38,435 bases of DNA, from contig DATKAN010000047.1 in NCBI GenBank assembly GCA_035498035.1, positions 1 to 38,435 on the forward strand, read 5' to 3'. This DNA is from Nitrospiria bacterium (GTDB taxonomy: Bacteria; Nitrospirota; Nitrospiria; JACQBZ01). Below are positions 12,678 through 21,098 of this stretch, one piece after another. Position numbers and translations under genes: made by a program. The number at the start of each line of letters is the position of its first letter. The stretch's first letter is position 1. Under the pieces are notes generated by a model that had not been told where the DNA came from, searched no databases, and worked only from the letters and a program-made list of their open reading frames with translations.

Positions 12678-13331
12678 ATGGGTGACGTCGTAGAACCCAA
12701 AGGGGAAGGAGATATCGCGTCCCGAAAAAGGGGCCTGCTTTTGGTTGTGTCCGCCCCCTCCGGGGCGGGGAAAACCACGTTGTGCCGCGAGATGGCCCAT
12801 ACCATGCCCGGTCTGCGTTATTCCATTTCCTACACCACGCGTTCGCCCCGCGCGAACGAGGTCGATGGCCGGGACTACTTTTTCATCACAGAGCCCGAAT
12901 TTATGCAAATGGTCGCCCGGAACGAATTTGCGGAATGGGCCAAGGTCCATAATAATTTCTATGGGACCCAGGCGGATTTTTTAAAGCGGACGATGGCCGG
13001 AGGGACGGATGTTCTCCTGGATGTCGATACCCAAGGGGCCAAATTATTAAAAAAGCGGTTTCCGGACGGGGTTTTCATCTTCGTCCTTCCCCCTTCCATG
13101 GCGATCTTGATGGAACGGCTTCGGGACCGGCAATCGGACACGCCGGAAGAAATCGAGCGACGCCTCCGGGTGGCTCGAGAAGAGATTCAAAATTTCAGCG
13201 ACTACGACTATATTATCATCAATGATGAAATAAAGAAGGCCATCCGCGATCTGGAATCCGTCATTTTGGCCGAGCGCATCCGGATTACCCATGCCGAGCA
13301 GGACTGGATTCGCGAACAGTTTTTGAGGTGA
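12678..13331 (+). CDS. gmk: guanylate kinase
   Basis: A 217-residue kinase converting GMP to GDP with ATP. The P-loop is SAPSGAGKTT (about residues 25-34), followed by the GMP-binding SISYTTRSPRANEVDGRDY and the lid region with LRDRQSDTPEEIERRL. An N-terminal extension of about 17 residues precedes the usual start. ATG 12678 follows an AAAGAGG site, and no later in-frame ATG, GTG or TTG lies before the P-loop except within the conserved GLLLVVSAP strand. It is followed by rpoZ, the common bacterial arrangement. Confidence 0.96.
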   Translation: MGDVVEPKGEGDIASRKRGLLLVVSAPSGAGKTTLCREMAHTMPGLRYSISYTTRSPRANEVDGRDYFFITEPEFMQMVARNEFAEWAKVHNNFYGTQADFLKRTMAGGTDVLLDVDTQGAKLLKKRFPDGVFIFVLPPSMAILMERLRDRQSDTPEEIERRLRVAREEIQNFSDYDYIIINDEIKKAIRDLESVILAERIRITHAEQDWIREQFLR

Positions 13332-13377
13332 GCCCGCGAAAAAGCTAGCGGGAGGGAAAAATGGAGGGAATGAAATA

Positions 13378-13758
13378 ATGGACATCATGTCGTTGATCAC
13401 GGATTTTGACGATACCAAGATCGACAGCCGGTACCGGCTGGTCATCATCGCGGCCCAGCGGGCCCGACAGCTGATGCAGGGGTCCAAGCCCCAAGTCACC
13501 AGCAAGTTCACCAAGGAAACCACCGTAGCCCTGGACGAGGTCCTGCAGAGCAAGACGGACTTTATGACCGGAAAGGAGGCCAAGGTGGCCATGAAAGAGG
13601 CCATGGCGGCCCGGGAGCTCGAGGAGCGGGCACGGGCCAAGGCCCGGGCCAAGGCACTGCTGCCGCAGGAAGATGAAAGCGAAATCAAAAAGGACCTCAG
13701 CGTCTACCTGAGCGACCGCAAGGAGGAAGAGCCCCCCGTCGTCGAGCCGGAAGAGTAA
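13378..13758 (+). CDS. rpoZ: RNA polymerase omega subunit
   Basis: A 126-residue protein with the omega core at residues 14-55 (DSRYRLVIIAAQRARQLMQG, then TVALDEVLQ), which helps assemble the beta-prime subunit into RNA polymerase. Beyond the core it has a long basic/Ala-rich helix (EAMAARELEERARAKARAKA) and an acidic, Pro-rich tail (EEEPPVVEPEE), so it is longer than the roughly 90 residues of many omegas. ATG 13378 has GGAGG ten bases upstream; ATG 13387 in the same frame is an alternative. It lies between gmk and coaBC, as in many bacteria. Confidence 0.92.
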   Translation: MDIMSLITDFDDTKIDSRYRLVIIAAQRARQLMQGSKPQVTSKFTKETTVALDEVLQSKTDFMTGKEAKVAMKEAMAARELEERARAKARAKALLPQEDESEIKKDLSVYLSDRKEEEPPVVEPEE

Positions 13759-13771
13759 CAGGGAAAGCGGT

Positions 13772-14998
13772 ATGGAAATGGATCTTCAAGGCAGGCACAT
13801 CCTTTTGGGTATAACGGGAAGCATCGCGGCCTACAAAGCGGTCCTGGTCCTTCGGCAACTCGTCCACGCCGGGGCGCAGGTGACGGTTGTAATGACCTCG
13901 TCGGCGCAGCAATTCATCGCGCCGCTTACCTTTCAGGTCCTGTCCCGGCGCCCTGTTTACACGAGCCTTTTCGATCCCAGCGAGGAGATTCGCCACCTGA
14001 CCTTGGCCGAGCGGGTCGATATGATTCTGATCGCCCCGGCGACGGCCAATGTCATCGGCAAACTCGCGAACGGCATCGCGGATGATCTCCTCACCACCCT
14101 CGCGGTGGCCAGTTCCTCGCCGATGGTGATCGCCCCGGCCATGGATGGGGACATGTGGACGCATCCCGTGCTGCAGCGCAATTTATCGGTTCTGGACGGT
14201 CTCGGTGTTCAGGTGCTCTCTCCCGAAGAAGGTCCTCTGGCCTCCGGCAAGGAGGGGATAGGACGCCTGGCTTCCGAGAGCCGGATCGTGGAGGCCGTCA
14301 TTACCCGGCTGAGAAAGCGGGAAGACCTGAAGGGGGAAACGGTGTTGGTGACGGCCGGACCCACTCGGGAACCGATCGATCCGGTACGCTACATCACGAA
14401 TCGATCCTCGGGGAAAATGGGCTATGCCCTGGCGCGCGCCGCCCAGGGACGCGGGGCGAGGGTCCTTTTGATCAGCGGGCCGACGCATCTTCCGGTCCCT
14501 GCGAAGGTGGAGCGGATTTCGGTCCAATCCGCGGCGGAGATGCGGGAGGCCGTATTGCGATGCTTTCCCGACGCGACCGTGCTCATCATGGCGGCGGCGG
14601 TCTCGGACTATCGTCCCGTGCAGAGATCGGAACAAAAGCTTAAAAAAGGTCGTGAACCCCTGTTCCTTGAACTTGAACCCACCGCGGATATTCTGTCGGA
14701 GGTCCGTTCGCGGCGGGGCCAACAGATTCTGATCGGCTTTGCCGCCGAGACGGAGCAGGTTGTAAGCCGGGCCCGTTCCAAACTGGAGCGGAAGGGGCTC
14801 GATCTGATCGTGGCCAACGACGTGACCCAGGAGGGAGCGGGTTTTGACCTGGACACCAATGTGGTCACATTCATAGATGCCAACGGCGACGCGACGGCCT
14901 TGCCCAAATTGTCAAAGGCCGAAGTGGCCGAGAGGATCCTCGATCGGATCAAGGAGCTGAAAAGTCGAGCGGGAACGGGAAATCGGCCAGTTCATTGA
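13772..14998 (+). CDS. coaBC: bifunctional phosphopantothenoylcysteine decarboxylase / phosphopantothenate-cysteine ligase
   Basis: A 408-residue bifunctional coenzyme A enzyme. The N-terminal FMN-dependent decarboxylase (about 8-180) has ITGSIAAYKA and His75 in RHLTLAE. The C-terminal ligase (about 190-395) has AGPTREPIDPVRYITNRSSG, AAAVSDYRP and the KLKK lysine. The decarboxylase active site is not classical: PAMDGDMW puts Asp at position 125 where Escherichia coli has the catalytic Asn, and LASGK puts Ser at 158 where the flap Cys is expected. The numbering happens to match exactly. Such variants may be a natural subfamily, so I still call the activity. It follows rpoZ by 13 bases. Confidence 0.92.
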   Translation: MEMDLQGRHILLGITGSIAAYKAVLVLRQLVHAGAQVTVVMTSSAQQFIAPLTFQVLSRRPVYTSLFDPSEEIRHLTLAERVDMILIAPATANVIGKLANGIADDLLTTLAVASSSPMVIAPAMDGDMWTHPVLQRNLSVLDGLGVQVLSPEEGPLASGKEGIGRLASESRIVEAVITRLRKREDLKGETVLVTAGPTREPIDPVRYITNRSSGKMGYALARAAQGRGARVLLISGPTHLPVPAKVERISVQSAAEMREAVLRCFPDATVLIMAAAVSDYRPVQRSEQKLKKGREPLFLELEPTADILSEVRSRRGQQILIGFAAETEQVVSRARSKLERKGLDLIVANDVTQEGAGFDLDTNVVTFIDANGDATALPKLSKAEVAERILDRIKELKSRAGTGNRPVH

Positions 14999-15022
14999 CT
15001 TTTTTCCGGGATTTGTTATGAT
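14995..15022 (+). promoter_or_regulatory. promoter overlapping the coaBC stop codon
   Basis: TTGACT (14995-15000), a 16-base spacer and TATGAT (15017-15022). The -35 box includes the coaBC stop TGA (14996-14998). The expected start near 15029 gives a short leader to the TPR gene at 15058. Confidence 0.6.
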
Positions 15023-15057
15023 GAAGCGGCCCGAACGGTTATCTCTCCTGGAGATTT

Positions 15058-16242
15058 ATGGATAAGAAAAAGGGACAGGAAAAGCCTCTTTCTCCCGAAA
15101 TCATCAAGTTGTCGGAAAAATTAAGCAAAGATCCCAAGTCAAGGCTCTTTGTGGCCTTGGCGGAGGAATACTTGAAGTCCGGGATGACCCACGAGGCCAT
15201 GATCGTATTGACCGACGGATTGAAGATTCATCCAAACTTTCATACGGCCCGGGCGACCCTGGCGAAGGTTTATCTTGAAATCGGTCAGATCGCCGACGCA
15301 AGGGGGGAGTTTGAACAGGTGATCAAGGCCGATCCCGAAAACCTCCTCGCCCACCGGAAGCTGGCCAAACTTTACAAGGACGCGGGTCGGATGGACAAGG
15401 CGCGGATTTCCTGCAAGGCCGTATTGCTGTCCAATCCCAAGGACGCCGAGATGAAACTCATCCTGGAGGAACTGGATCGCATCGAAGCGACTCAAAGACA
15501 GAAGACTCAGGCGCAAACGGTCGTTTCAAACGACGCGGTTTCCGTCGAAGCGCTGGTGGAGCAAACTACCCATACCCAGCCCGAGCCGAAAACTGAAGAG
15601 GCCGCGGCCGAAATTTCCCCGTCCCTGATGGAGGCGCCGCCGGTAACCGCGGAAGTTGCACCGGCGCCGGCGGAAGGGCCGCCGGCGGCCGAGGCTTCGT
15701 CGGCCCTCGTCGGCACCGCCGAACCCAAAGCCGCGTCTGTCGAACGGAAAGAGGCCTTTCCGTCCCTGGAGGAAATTTTGGGTGCTCCGGCGGCGGAAGC
15801 GCCCTTGACGGGGAATGCGCCGGATGTCCCTCAGCCCGGGTCGCCGAAATCCCAAAAGGCGCCCCTTGAACAAGGGCCGGCCGTCCCCACCCCCGCCGAT
15901 GAAATCACTACCGAGGCCCTGGGCGATTTGTATGTCAAGCAAGGCTTTTACGAGAAAGGGATCGCCATCTATCGGCGATTGTTGGCCAATGATCCCACGA
16001 ATCAGGTCTTGTTTAAAAAACTGGATGAAACCGTCGACCTGGCCCGGCTGCTGAACGAGGGCCCGCAACTCAATACGTCCACCCAAGCCCCGGCCGGAAC
16101 CGCCCCGCCTGCACCCCCGCCGGCCCCGAAGCCGTCATCCCCGACGGAGTCCGCGCCGGCCGATGACCGGGATCAACAAAAGATGCAGAAGATACAGCGG
16201 CTTCAATCCTGGTTGGACAGCATTAAAAAGGGGCAAGGCTGA
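15058..16242 (+). CDS. tetratricopeptide-repeat protein with a Pro/Ala-rich linker
   Basis: A 394-residue, probably cytosolic scaffold: no signal peptide or membrane helix. Residues 25-145 form about three and a half TPR units (RLFVALAEEYLKSGMTHEAM, then TLAKVYLEIGQIADA and KLAKLYKDAGRMDKA). Residues about 160-280 are a low-complexity Ala/Pro/Glu linker. A further TPR-like unit at about 285-320 (ALGDLYVKQGFYEKGIAIYR) and a short C-terminal helix (KIQRLQSWLDSIKKGQG) follow. ATG 15058 has CTGGAG four bases upstream. The stop shares one base with the Roadblock gene (TGATG), so the two products are probably partners. Function unknown; TPR and Roadblock proteins often work with small Ras-like GTPases, but none is visible in this window. 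Confidence 0.85.
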   Translation: MDKKKGQEKPLSPEIIKLSEKLSKDPKSRLFVALAEEYLKSGMTHEAMIVLTDGLKIHPNFHTARATLAKVYLEIGQIADARGEFEQVIKADPENLLAHRKLAKLYKDAGRMDKARISCKAVLLSNPKDAEMKLILEELDRIEATQRQKTQAQTVVSNDAVSVEALVEQTTHTQPEPKTEEAAAEISPSLMEAPPVTAEVAPAPAEGPPAAEASSALVGTAEPKAASVERKEAFPSLEEILGAPAAEAPLTGNAPDVPQPGSPKSQKAPLEQGPAVPTPADEITTEALGDLYVKQGFYEKGIAIYRRLLANDPTNQVLFKKLDETVDLARLLNEGPQLNTSTQAPAGTAPPAPPPAPKPSSPTESAPADDRDQQKMQKIQRLQSWLDSIKKGQG

Positions 16243-16598
16243 TGAGCCTGGCCGATTCGCTCCAGCGGGTGACCGAAGAACTCGAGGAAGCGCACGGCGT
16301 GGCCCTCGTCGGTATGGATGGGATCGTGGTCGAAGAGCTGAAACGGGATGATCAACTCGACCTCCAGGTTCTCGGGGCCGAGTTCAACGGCCTTCTCAAG
16401 ACGGCCGGCAAGCTGGGCGATTCGGTCGGGTTCGGTGGAATCACGGAACTGGTGACCAGCGCCGAACGTTTCGTGGTGCTCGTCCGGCAGGTCACCGCCG
16501 ACTATTTTTTGATTCTTGTGATCCAAGCCGGAGGAAATCTGGGAAAGGCGCGCTTCCTTCTGCGACGCGCCGCCGCGCTGCTCAAAACAGAGCTGTGA
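16242..16598 (+). CDS. Roadblock/LC7-domain protein
   Basis: A 118-residue protein made of a single Roadblock/LC7 fold: an N-terminal helix ([16 protein letters not shown]), the strand pair [15 protein letters not shown], a central helix and a C-terminal strand-helix ending [15 protein letters not shown]. Bacterial Roadblock proteins such as MglB regulate Ras-like GTPases (MglA); others act as dimeric platforms. The ATG shares a base with the TPR stop and the stop overlaps aroQ by four bases (GTGA), so three unrelated-looking genes are tightly coupled. No MglA homologue is in the window; its partner is unknown. Confidence 0.82.
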   Translation: MSLADSLQRVTEELEEAHGVALVGMDGIVVEELKRDDQLDLQVLGAEFNGLLKTAGKLGDSVGFGGITELVTSAERFVVLVRQVTADYFLILVIQAGGNLGKARFLLRRAAALLKTEL

Positions 16599-17065
16599 GG
16601 AAACGGAAAACCGTGGATCGAATACTGGTGCTGCATGGTCCGAATTTGAATCTGCTGGGAAGTCGTGAAACCTCGGTGTATGGGGCCGTCTCCTTGTCCG
16701 AGATAGACAGGCAGCTCAAAACGCTGGCCGAGAAAGAAGGGGTGGAACTGACCATCGAGCAGTCCAACTCCGAAGGAGAACTGGTGACTCTGATTCAGAA
16801 AGCGTCCGGTCGGTACCAGGCCTTGTTGATCAACCCCGCGGCCTATACCCATACCAGTATTGCGTTGCGCGATGCGGTCGCTTCGGTGAGCCTGCCCACC
16901 GTTGAAGTCCACCTGTCGAATATCTATCAGCGCGAGAGCTTTCGCCGGCACTCCTACATCGCGGAAGTCTCCGTCGGACAAGTCAGCGGGTTCGGCGCCT
17001 ACAGTTATCAATTGGGGCTGTTGGCTGCGATCCACCATTTGAGGACGAAACCGGCGAAGGCCTGA
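16595..17065 (+). CDS. aroQ: type II 3-dehydroquinate dehydratase
   Basis: A 156-residue (or 150-residue) dehydratase of the shikimate pathway, turning 3-dehydroquinate into 3-dehydroshikimate. It shows [19 protein letters not shown] with the catalytic loop Arg and Tyr, [16 protein letters not shown], and [18 protein letters not shown]. Two GTG starts are possible: 16595 overlaps the Roadblock stop, and 16613 gives the family-typical start just before RILVLHGP with GAGGAAACGG upstream. The outer boundary is listed; 16613 may be the real one. Confidence 0.95.
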   Translation: MRKRKTVDRILVLHGPNLNLLGSRETSVYGAVSLSEIDRQLKTLAEKEGVELTIEQSNSEGELVTLIQKASGRYQALLINPAAYTHTSIALRDAVASVSLPTVEVHLSNIYQRESFRRHSYIAEVSVGQVSGFGAYSYQLGLLAAIHHLRTKPAKA

Positions 17066-17108
17066 CGGTTTTTCCATAACACCTAAAACAGCCAAGGAGG
17101 GAGTGGGT

Positions 17109-17666
17109 GTGATTTCTACGACCGAATTTCGCAACGGCGCCAAGGTGGAAATTTCCGGCGAGCCGTTCGTCATTGTCGAGTTTCAGCATGTCAAACCCGG
17201 AAAAGGAGGGGCGTTTGTCCGGACGAGGCTGAAGAGCCTCAAGAGCGGAAATGTCCTCGAGCGCACCTATCGTTCGGGCGAAACGCTGGAGGAGCCGGAT
17301 ATCGAGGAAAAGGAGATGCAGTTCCTGTATGCCCAGGGACGCGAATACCACTTTATGGACACCTCCACCTATGAGCAGTTGGCCTTTGACCAGGATCAGC
17401 TGGGGGACAGCCGGGATTTTTTAAAAGAGAACATGCTCGTAAAAATTCTGATCTACAAGGGCAAACCGCTAACCGTGGAAGTTCCGACTTTTGTGGCGCT
17501 GAAAATCAGCCGAACGGATCCCGGGGTGAGGGGAGACACGGCCAGCGGCGGGACCAAGCCGGCCGTCCTGGAAACCGGGGCCACGATCAAGGTGCCCTTG
17601 TATTTGGAAGAAGGGGATGTCATCAAGGTTGACACCCGATCCCGGGCCTATGTGGAACGGGCCTAG
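17109..17666 (+). CDS. efp: elongation factor P
   Basis: A 185-residue translation factor that rescues ribosomes stalled on polyproline stretches. It has the three OB-like domains and the tip loop HVKPGKGGAF, with Lys32 at the position that may carry a beta-lysyl, rhamnosyl-type or similar modification in relatives; no modifying enzyme gene is in the window. Start: GTG 17109 lies eight bases after AGGAGG and gives MISTTEFRNG, the usual EF-P start; the in-frame GTG 17103 is too close to the ribosome site. The TPR protein in this window has an Ala/Pro-rich linker of the kind that could need EF-P. Confidence 0.96.
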   Translation: MISTTEFRNGAKVEISGEPFVIVEFQHVKPGKGGAFVRTRLKSLKSGNVLERTYRSGETLEEPDIEEKEMQFLYAQGREYHFMDTSTYEQLAFDQDQLGDSRDFLKENMLVKILIYKGKPLTVEVPTFVALKISRTDPGVRGDTASGGTKPAVLETGATIKVPLYLEEGDVIKVDTRSRAYVERA

Positions 17667-17672
17667 GGCGTT

Positions 17673-18139
<467 letters not shown>

Positions 18140-18140
<1 letters not shown>

Positions 18141-18158
18141 CGGTCGGCTTCGGACCGT
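18140..18158 (+). other. small hairpin between accB and accC
   Basis: A perfect six-base stem ACGGTC (18140-18145) and GACCGT (18153-18158) with a seven-base loop lies directly after the accB stop. There is no real T-tract, so it is more likely an mRNA-processing or stability element than a terminator. Confidence 0.35.
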
Positions 18159-18193
18159 TTCGGAAACCCTCATCGGAGATCAAAGAGACACCC

Positions 18194-19555
18194 GTGTTTA
18201 AAAAAATTTTGGTGGCCAATCGAAGTGAAATCGCCGTCCGGATCATCCAAGCCTGCCGTGAGCTTGGAATCAAGACCGTCGCCGTTTATTCGGAGGCCGA
18301 CGCCCAAGCCCTTCATGTCCGGTTGGCGGATGAACATCTCTGCATCGGGCCGGCGGACGCGGCGCTCAGTTACCGCAATATCCCGAACATCCTCAGCGCG
18401 GCCGAGATTACGGGCGCCGAGGCCGTTCATCCTGGATACGGTTTTCTGGCCGAGAACGCGCATTTTGCGGAAGTGTGTCAGTCGGTCGGTATCAAGTTCA
18501 TCGGGCCGACATCGGAGAATATCGCCATGATGGGGGACAAGGCGAAAGCCCGGGAGATCATAACGAAGCAAGGGATCCCGGTCTTGCCCGGCAGCCAGGG
18601 GGTGATTTCGGAAGAAAAGGAGGCCCTGGAGGCGGCCAAGCGCATCGGATATCCGGTCATCATCAAGGCCACCGCGGGCGGGGGAGGACGGGGGATGCGG
18701 GTGGTGACGCAGGAGGAGGATTTCCTGTCGGCCTTCCAGACGGCCCAGGCCGAGGCGAAAACCGCTTTCGGGGACAGCGGCGTTTACCTGGAGAAATATT
18801 TCCTTGAACCCCGGCACATCGAGGTCCAAATCCTGGCGGATGAAAAAGGCCGTACGGTCTATTTGGGCGAGCGGGACTGTTCCATACAACGCCGGCATCA
18901 AAAGCTCATCGAAGAATCGCCGTCGGCCGCGGTCGGTGATGCCCTCCGGAGGGAGATCGGTCTGGTCGCCGTCGCGGTGGGTCGGTCGGTCAATTACTGC
19001 AACGTCGGCACCGTGGAGTTTCTCCTGGACAAAGATCAGCGGTTCTATTTTATGGAGATGAATACCCGGATCCAGGTCGAGCATCCGGTGACCGAGATGG
19101 TGACCGGAATCGATTTGATCAAGGAGCAGATCAAGATCGCCGCCGGCCTGCCCCTGGACTTCCGTCAAAATGACATCAAGGTGCGCGGTCACAGCTTTGA
19201 ATGCCGGATCAACGCCGAATGTCCGGACACCTTCACGCCGTCCCCCGGAACGATCTCGAACTTCCGGCCCCCGGGCGGGCCGGGTGTCCGGGTGGATTCC
19301 GCGGTGATGTGCGACAGCGTGGTTCCCCCGTATTACGATTCGCTGATCGCCAAACTCATCGTCCATGCCGAAAACCGGGATGGGGCGGTGGCCCGCATGC
19401 GACGGGCCTTGGACGAGTTCGTGATCGAAGGAATCAAGACCACGATCCCCCTTCACAAGCGAATCTTTGATGATCCCGTGTTTCAGAAAGGAAGAATCTC
19501 GACCGGCTATCTCGAAAAATTTCTCTCTTCGGAGCAGGCCCGAGTCTCCGGTTGA
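18194..19555 (+). CDS. accC: acetyl-CoA carboxylase biotin carboxylase subunit
   Basis: A 453-residue enzyme that carboxylates biotin on AccB using ATP and bicarbonate. It has [34 protein letters not shown], the glycine-rich ATP loop [14 protein letters not shown], and [18 protein letters not shown]. An upstream open frame exists, but GTG 18194 begins the conserved [10 protein letters not shown] and gives the usual length. The carboxyltransferase subunits AccA and AccD are not in the window. The accB-accC pair is followed without a gap by thiE. Confidence 0.97.
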   Translation: MFKKILVANRSEIAVRIIQACRELGIKTVAVYSEADAQALHVRLADEHLCIGPADAALSYRNIPNILSAAEITGAEAVHPGYGFLAENAHFAEVCQSVGIKFIGPTSENIAMMGDKAKAREIITKQGIPVLPGSQGVISEEKEALEAAKRIGYPVIIKATAGGGGRGMRVVTQEEDFLSAFQTAQAEAKTAFGDSGVYLEKYFLEPRHIEVQILADEKGRTVYLGERDCSIQRRHQKLIEESPSAAVGDALRREIGLVAVAVGRSVNYCNVGTVEFLLDKDQRFYFMEMNTRIQVEHPVTEMVTGIDLIKEQIKIAAGLPLDFRQNDIKVRGHSFECRINAECPDTFTPSPGTISNFRPPGGPGVRVDSAVMCDSVVPPYYDSLIAKLIVHAENRDGAVARMRRALDEFVIEGIKTTIPLHKRIFDDPVFQKGRISTGYLEKFLSSEQARVSG

Positions 19556-19557
19556 AG

Positions 19558-20187
19558 ATGAAATCGTCCGTCGCCTCCGGTCTCACCTTGATCCTGGATC
19601 ACGATTCGTTGGCGGGTCGGTCCCTGACGGACGTCGCCGCGCAGGCCATGGCCGGCGGTGTGGAATCCCTTCAATACCGCGCGAAAAATCTCTCCAAACG
19701 GGATGCCTATTACCATGCCCTCCAACTTCGGGCCTTATCGCGGCGAAGCGGGGTGACCTTCTTGATCAATGACTGGGTGGATCTGGCCCTGGCCGTCGGG
19801 GCCGACGGGGTCCATCTCGGACAGGATGATCTTCCCTTGTCGGCGGCGCGTTCCCTCCTTGGGCCGGATCGGATCATCGGCATCTCGGCCCACGTCCTGG
19901 AGCAGGCCACGGAGGCCGAGGCCGGGGGGGCGGATTATCTCGGCATCGGCCCGGTTTTCTCGTCGATCACCAAACAGGACCGCCCCCCTCTCGGTTGCGA
20001 AATGCTGCGACGATTCCGCGAGCAGGTTCGGATTCCCATCGTCGCCATCGGCGGAATCTCCCCGCGTAATGTCCGTCAGGTGATGACGACCGGGGTCGAT
20101 GGAGTTGCGGTGGTTTCGGCGATTCTCTCCCAGTCCGATGTGAAACGCGCGACGGCCGATTTGGAAAAAATCCTCCGATCCGGTTGA
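19558..20187 (+). CDS. thiE: thiamine-phosphate synthase
   Basis: A TIM-barrel enzyme of 209 residues that joins the thiazole and pyrimidine halves of thiamine. Recognisable are VESLQYRAKNLSKRD with the substrate-binding Gln-Tyr-Arg, FLINDWVDLALAVGADGVHLGQDD, the pyrophosphate-binding YLGIGPVFSSITK and VAIGGISPRNV. ATG 19558 is taken; a TTG at 19552 overlapping the accC stop is possible. It is the only thiamine gene here and is not obviously related to its fatty-acid neighbours; some close TenI paralogues look alike, but the QYR and LIND motifs favour ThiE. Confidence 0.88.
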   Translation: MKSSVASGLTLILDHDSLAGRSLTDVAAQAMAGGVESLQYRAKNLSKRDAYYHALQLRALSRRSGVTFLINDWVDLALAVGADGVHLGQDDLPLSAARSLLGPDRIIGISAHVLEQATEAEAGGADYLGIGPVFSSITKQDRPPLGCEMLRRFREQVRIPIVAIGGISPRNVRQVMTTGVDGVAVVSAILSQSDVKRATADLEKILRSG

Positions 20188-20399
20188 ACCGGCCGGGGAC
20201 AATCGGACTCTTGATCATTTCCCCTTCCCTCCATTGTCCTCTCGGATGAGAGGATCGCCCTGATGAATTCGGAGCGTTCCGCCGATCACCGAATACAAAT
20301 TGTTACAATTTTTTACATCTTGGAAAAGCTTCCCTTTTAAAACTTTGGTAGGATAAGTTTAGTGAACAGCGAGGGCTTCGGGTCCAATTCGGGAGTCAG
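20188..20399 (+). promoter_or_regulatory. regulatory spacer before the stress two-component system
   Basis: These 212 bases contain a seven-pair hairpin TCCTCTC/GAGAGGA (20237-20254, loop GGAT, no T-tract), a perfect AT-rich palindrome AAATTGT-T-ACAATTT (20297-20311) and two TTACA repeats exactly ten bases apart (20303-20307 and 20313-20317). One-turn direct repeats fit binding by OmpR/PhoB-type regulators, suggesting autoregulation of the next gene. A weak promoter TTTACA (20312) with TTTTAA (20335) at 17 bases is possible but poor. Confidence 0.4.
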
Positions 20400-21098
20400 A
20401 TGAAGGCCACCGTTCTCATTATTGATGACGACGCCAAGCTGAACCAACTGCTGGTCGATTTTCTCGGAGATTATGGATTCAACGTTCTCACGGCCGCCCG
20501 TCCCGATGAGGGATTGAGGAAACTCAAGCAACAGGTGCCGGATCTGATCATCCTGGACGTCATGCTTCCCGGAATGAGCGGTTTTGAGGTTTGCAAATTG
20601 ATCCGTCGGTCCTATACGGTTCCGATCATTATGTTGACGGCGAGGGGCCTGGTGACCGATAAGATCGTGGGTTTGGAGCTGGGGGCGGACGATTATCTTC
20701 CAAAACCTTTTGAGCCGCGAGAATTGGTGGCGCGTATTCAGTCCGTTCTCCGCCGGGCTCGGGGGGGGGACGAACCTTCCGTCAAAAAATTCGGGAGGTT
20801 GGAGGTCGACTTTTCCAAACGGAGCGCGAAGCTGGACGGGGCCCTCGTTGATCTGACAACGAACGAGTTTGCCGCATTGGCGTTGATGGTCAAAAACAGC
20901 GGCAAGGTGTTGAACCGGGACCAGATCCTGCAGGAGTTGCGGGGGATGGAGTATGACGCGTTCAATCGTTCCGTCGACATCACAATGAGCCGGTTGCGCC
21001 ACAAATTGCGGGACGATCCCAAAAACCCTTCCTTCATCAAGACCGTGTGGGGAACGGGCTACGTCTTTATCGCAGGTGAGGAACCCGATGGGGAATAA
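20400..21098 (+). CDS. OmpR-family response regulator (CpxR-like)
   Basis: A 232-residue regulator. The receiver domain (1-118) has the acidic pocket Asp9-Asp10-Asp11, phospho-acceptor Asp53 in ILDVMLPGMSG, Thr80 and Lys102 in LPKPFEP. The C-terminal winged helix (about 132-228) has VDLTTNEFAAL, NRSVDITMSRLRHKL and the terminal wing TVWGTGYVF. Its stop lies inside the start of the sensor kinase gene (overlap of 11 bases). Resemblance to CpxR, plus a CpxA-like kinase and a Spy/CpxP homologue 2.5 kb downstream, supports a role in envelope stress. Confidence 0.93.
   Translation: MKATVLIIDDDAKLNQLLVDFLGDYGFNVLTAARPDEGLRKLKQQVPDLIILDVMLPGMSGFEVCKLIRRSYTVPIIMLTARGLVTDKIVGLELGADDYLPKPFEPRELVARIQSVLRRARGGDEPSVKKFGRLEVDFSKRSAKLDGALVDLTTNEFAALALMVKNSGKVLNRDQILQELRGMEYDAFNRSVDITMSRLRHKLRDDPKNPSFIKTVWGTGYVFIAGEEPDGE

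Noticed and set aside
12545-12694. A 49-codon gene between yicC and gmk
   Set aside because: The product is low-complexity Arg/Ser/Pro, has no ribosome site, overlaps the gmk start and lies in a repeat-like structured segment.
18170-19456. A 428-codon minus-strand open frame across accC
   Set aside because: Antisense to accC, with no recognisable domain or ribosome site.
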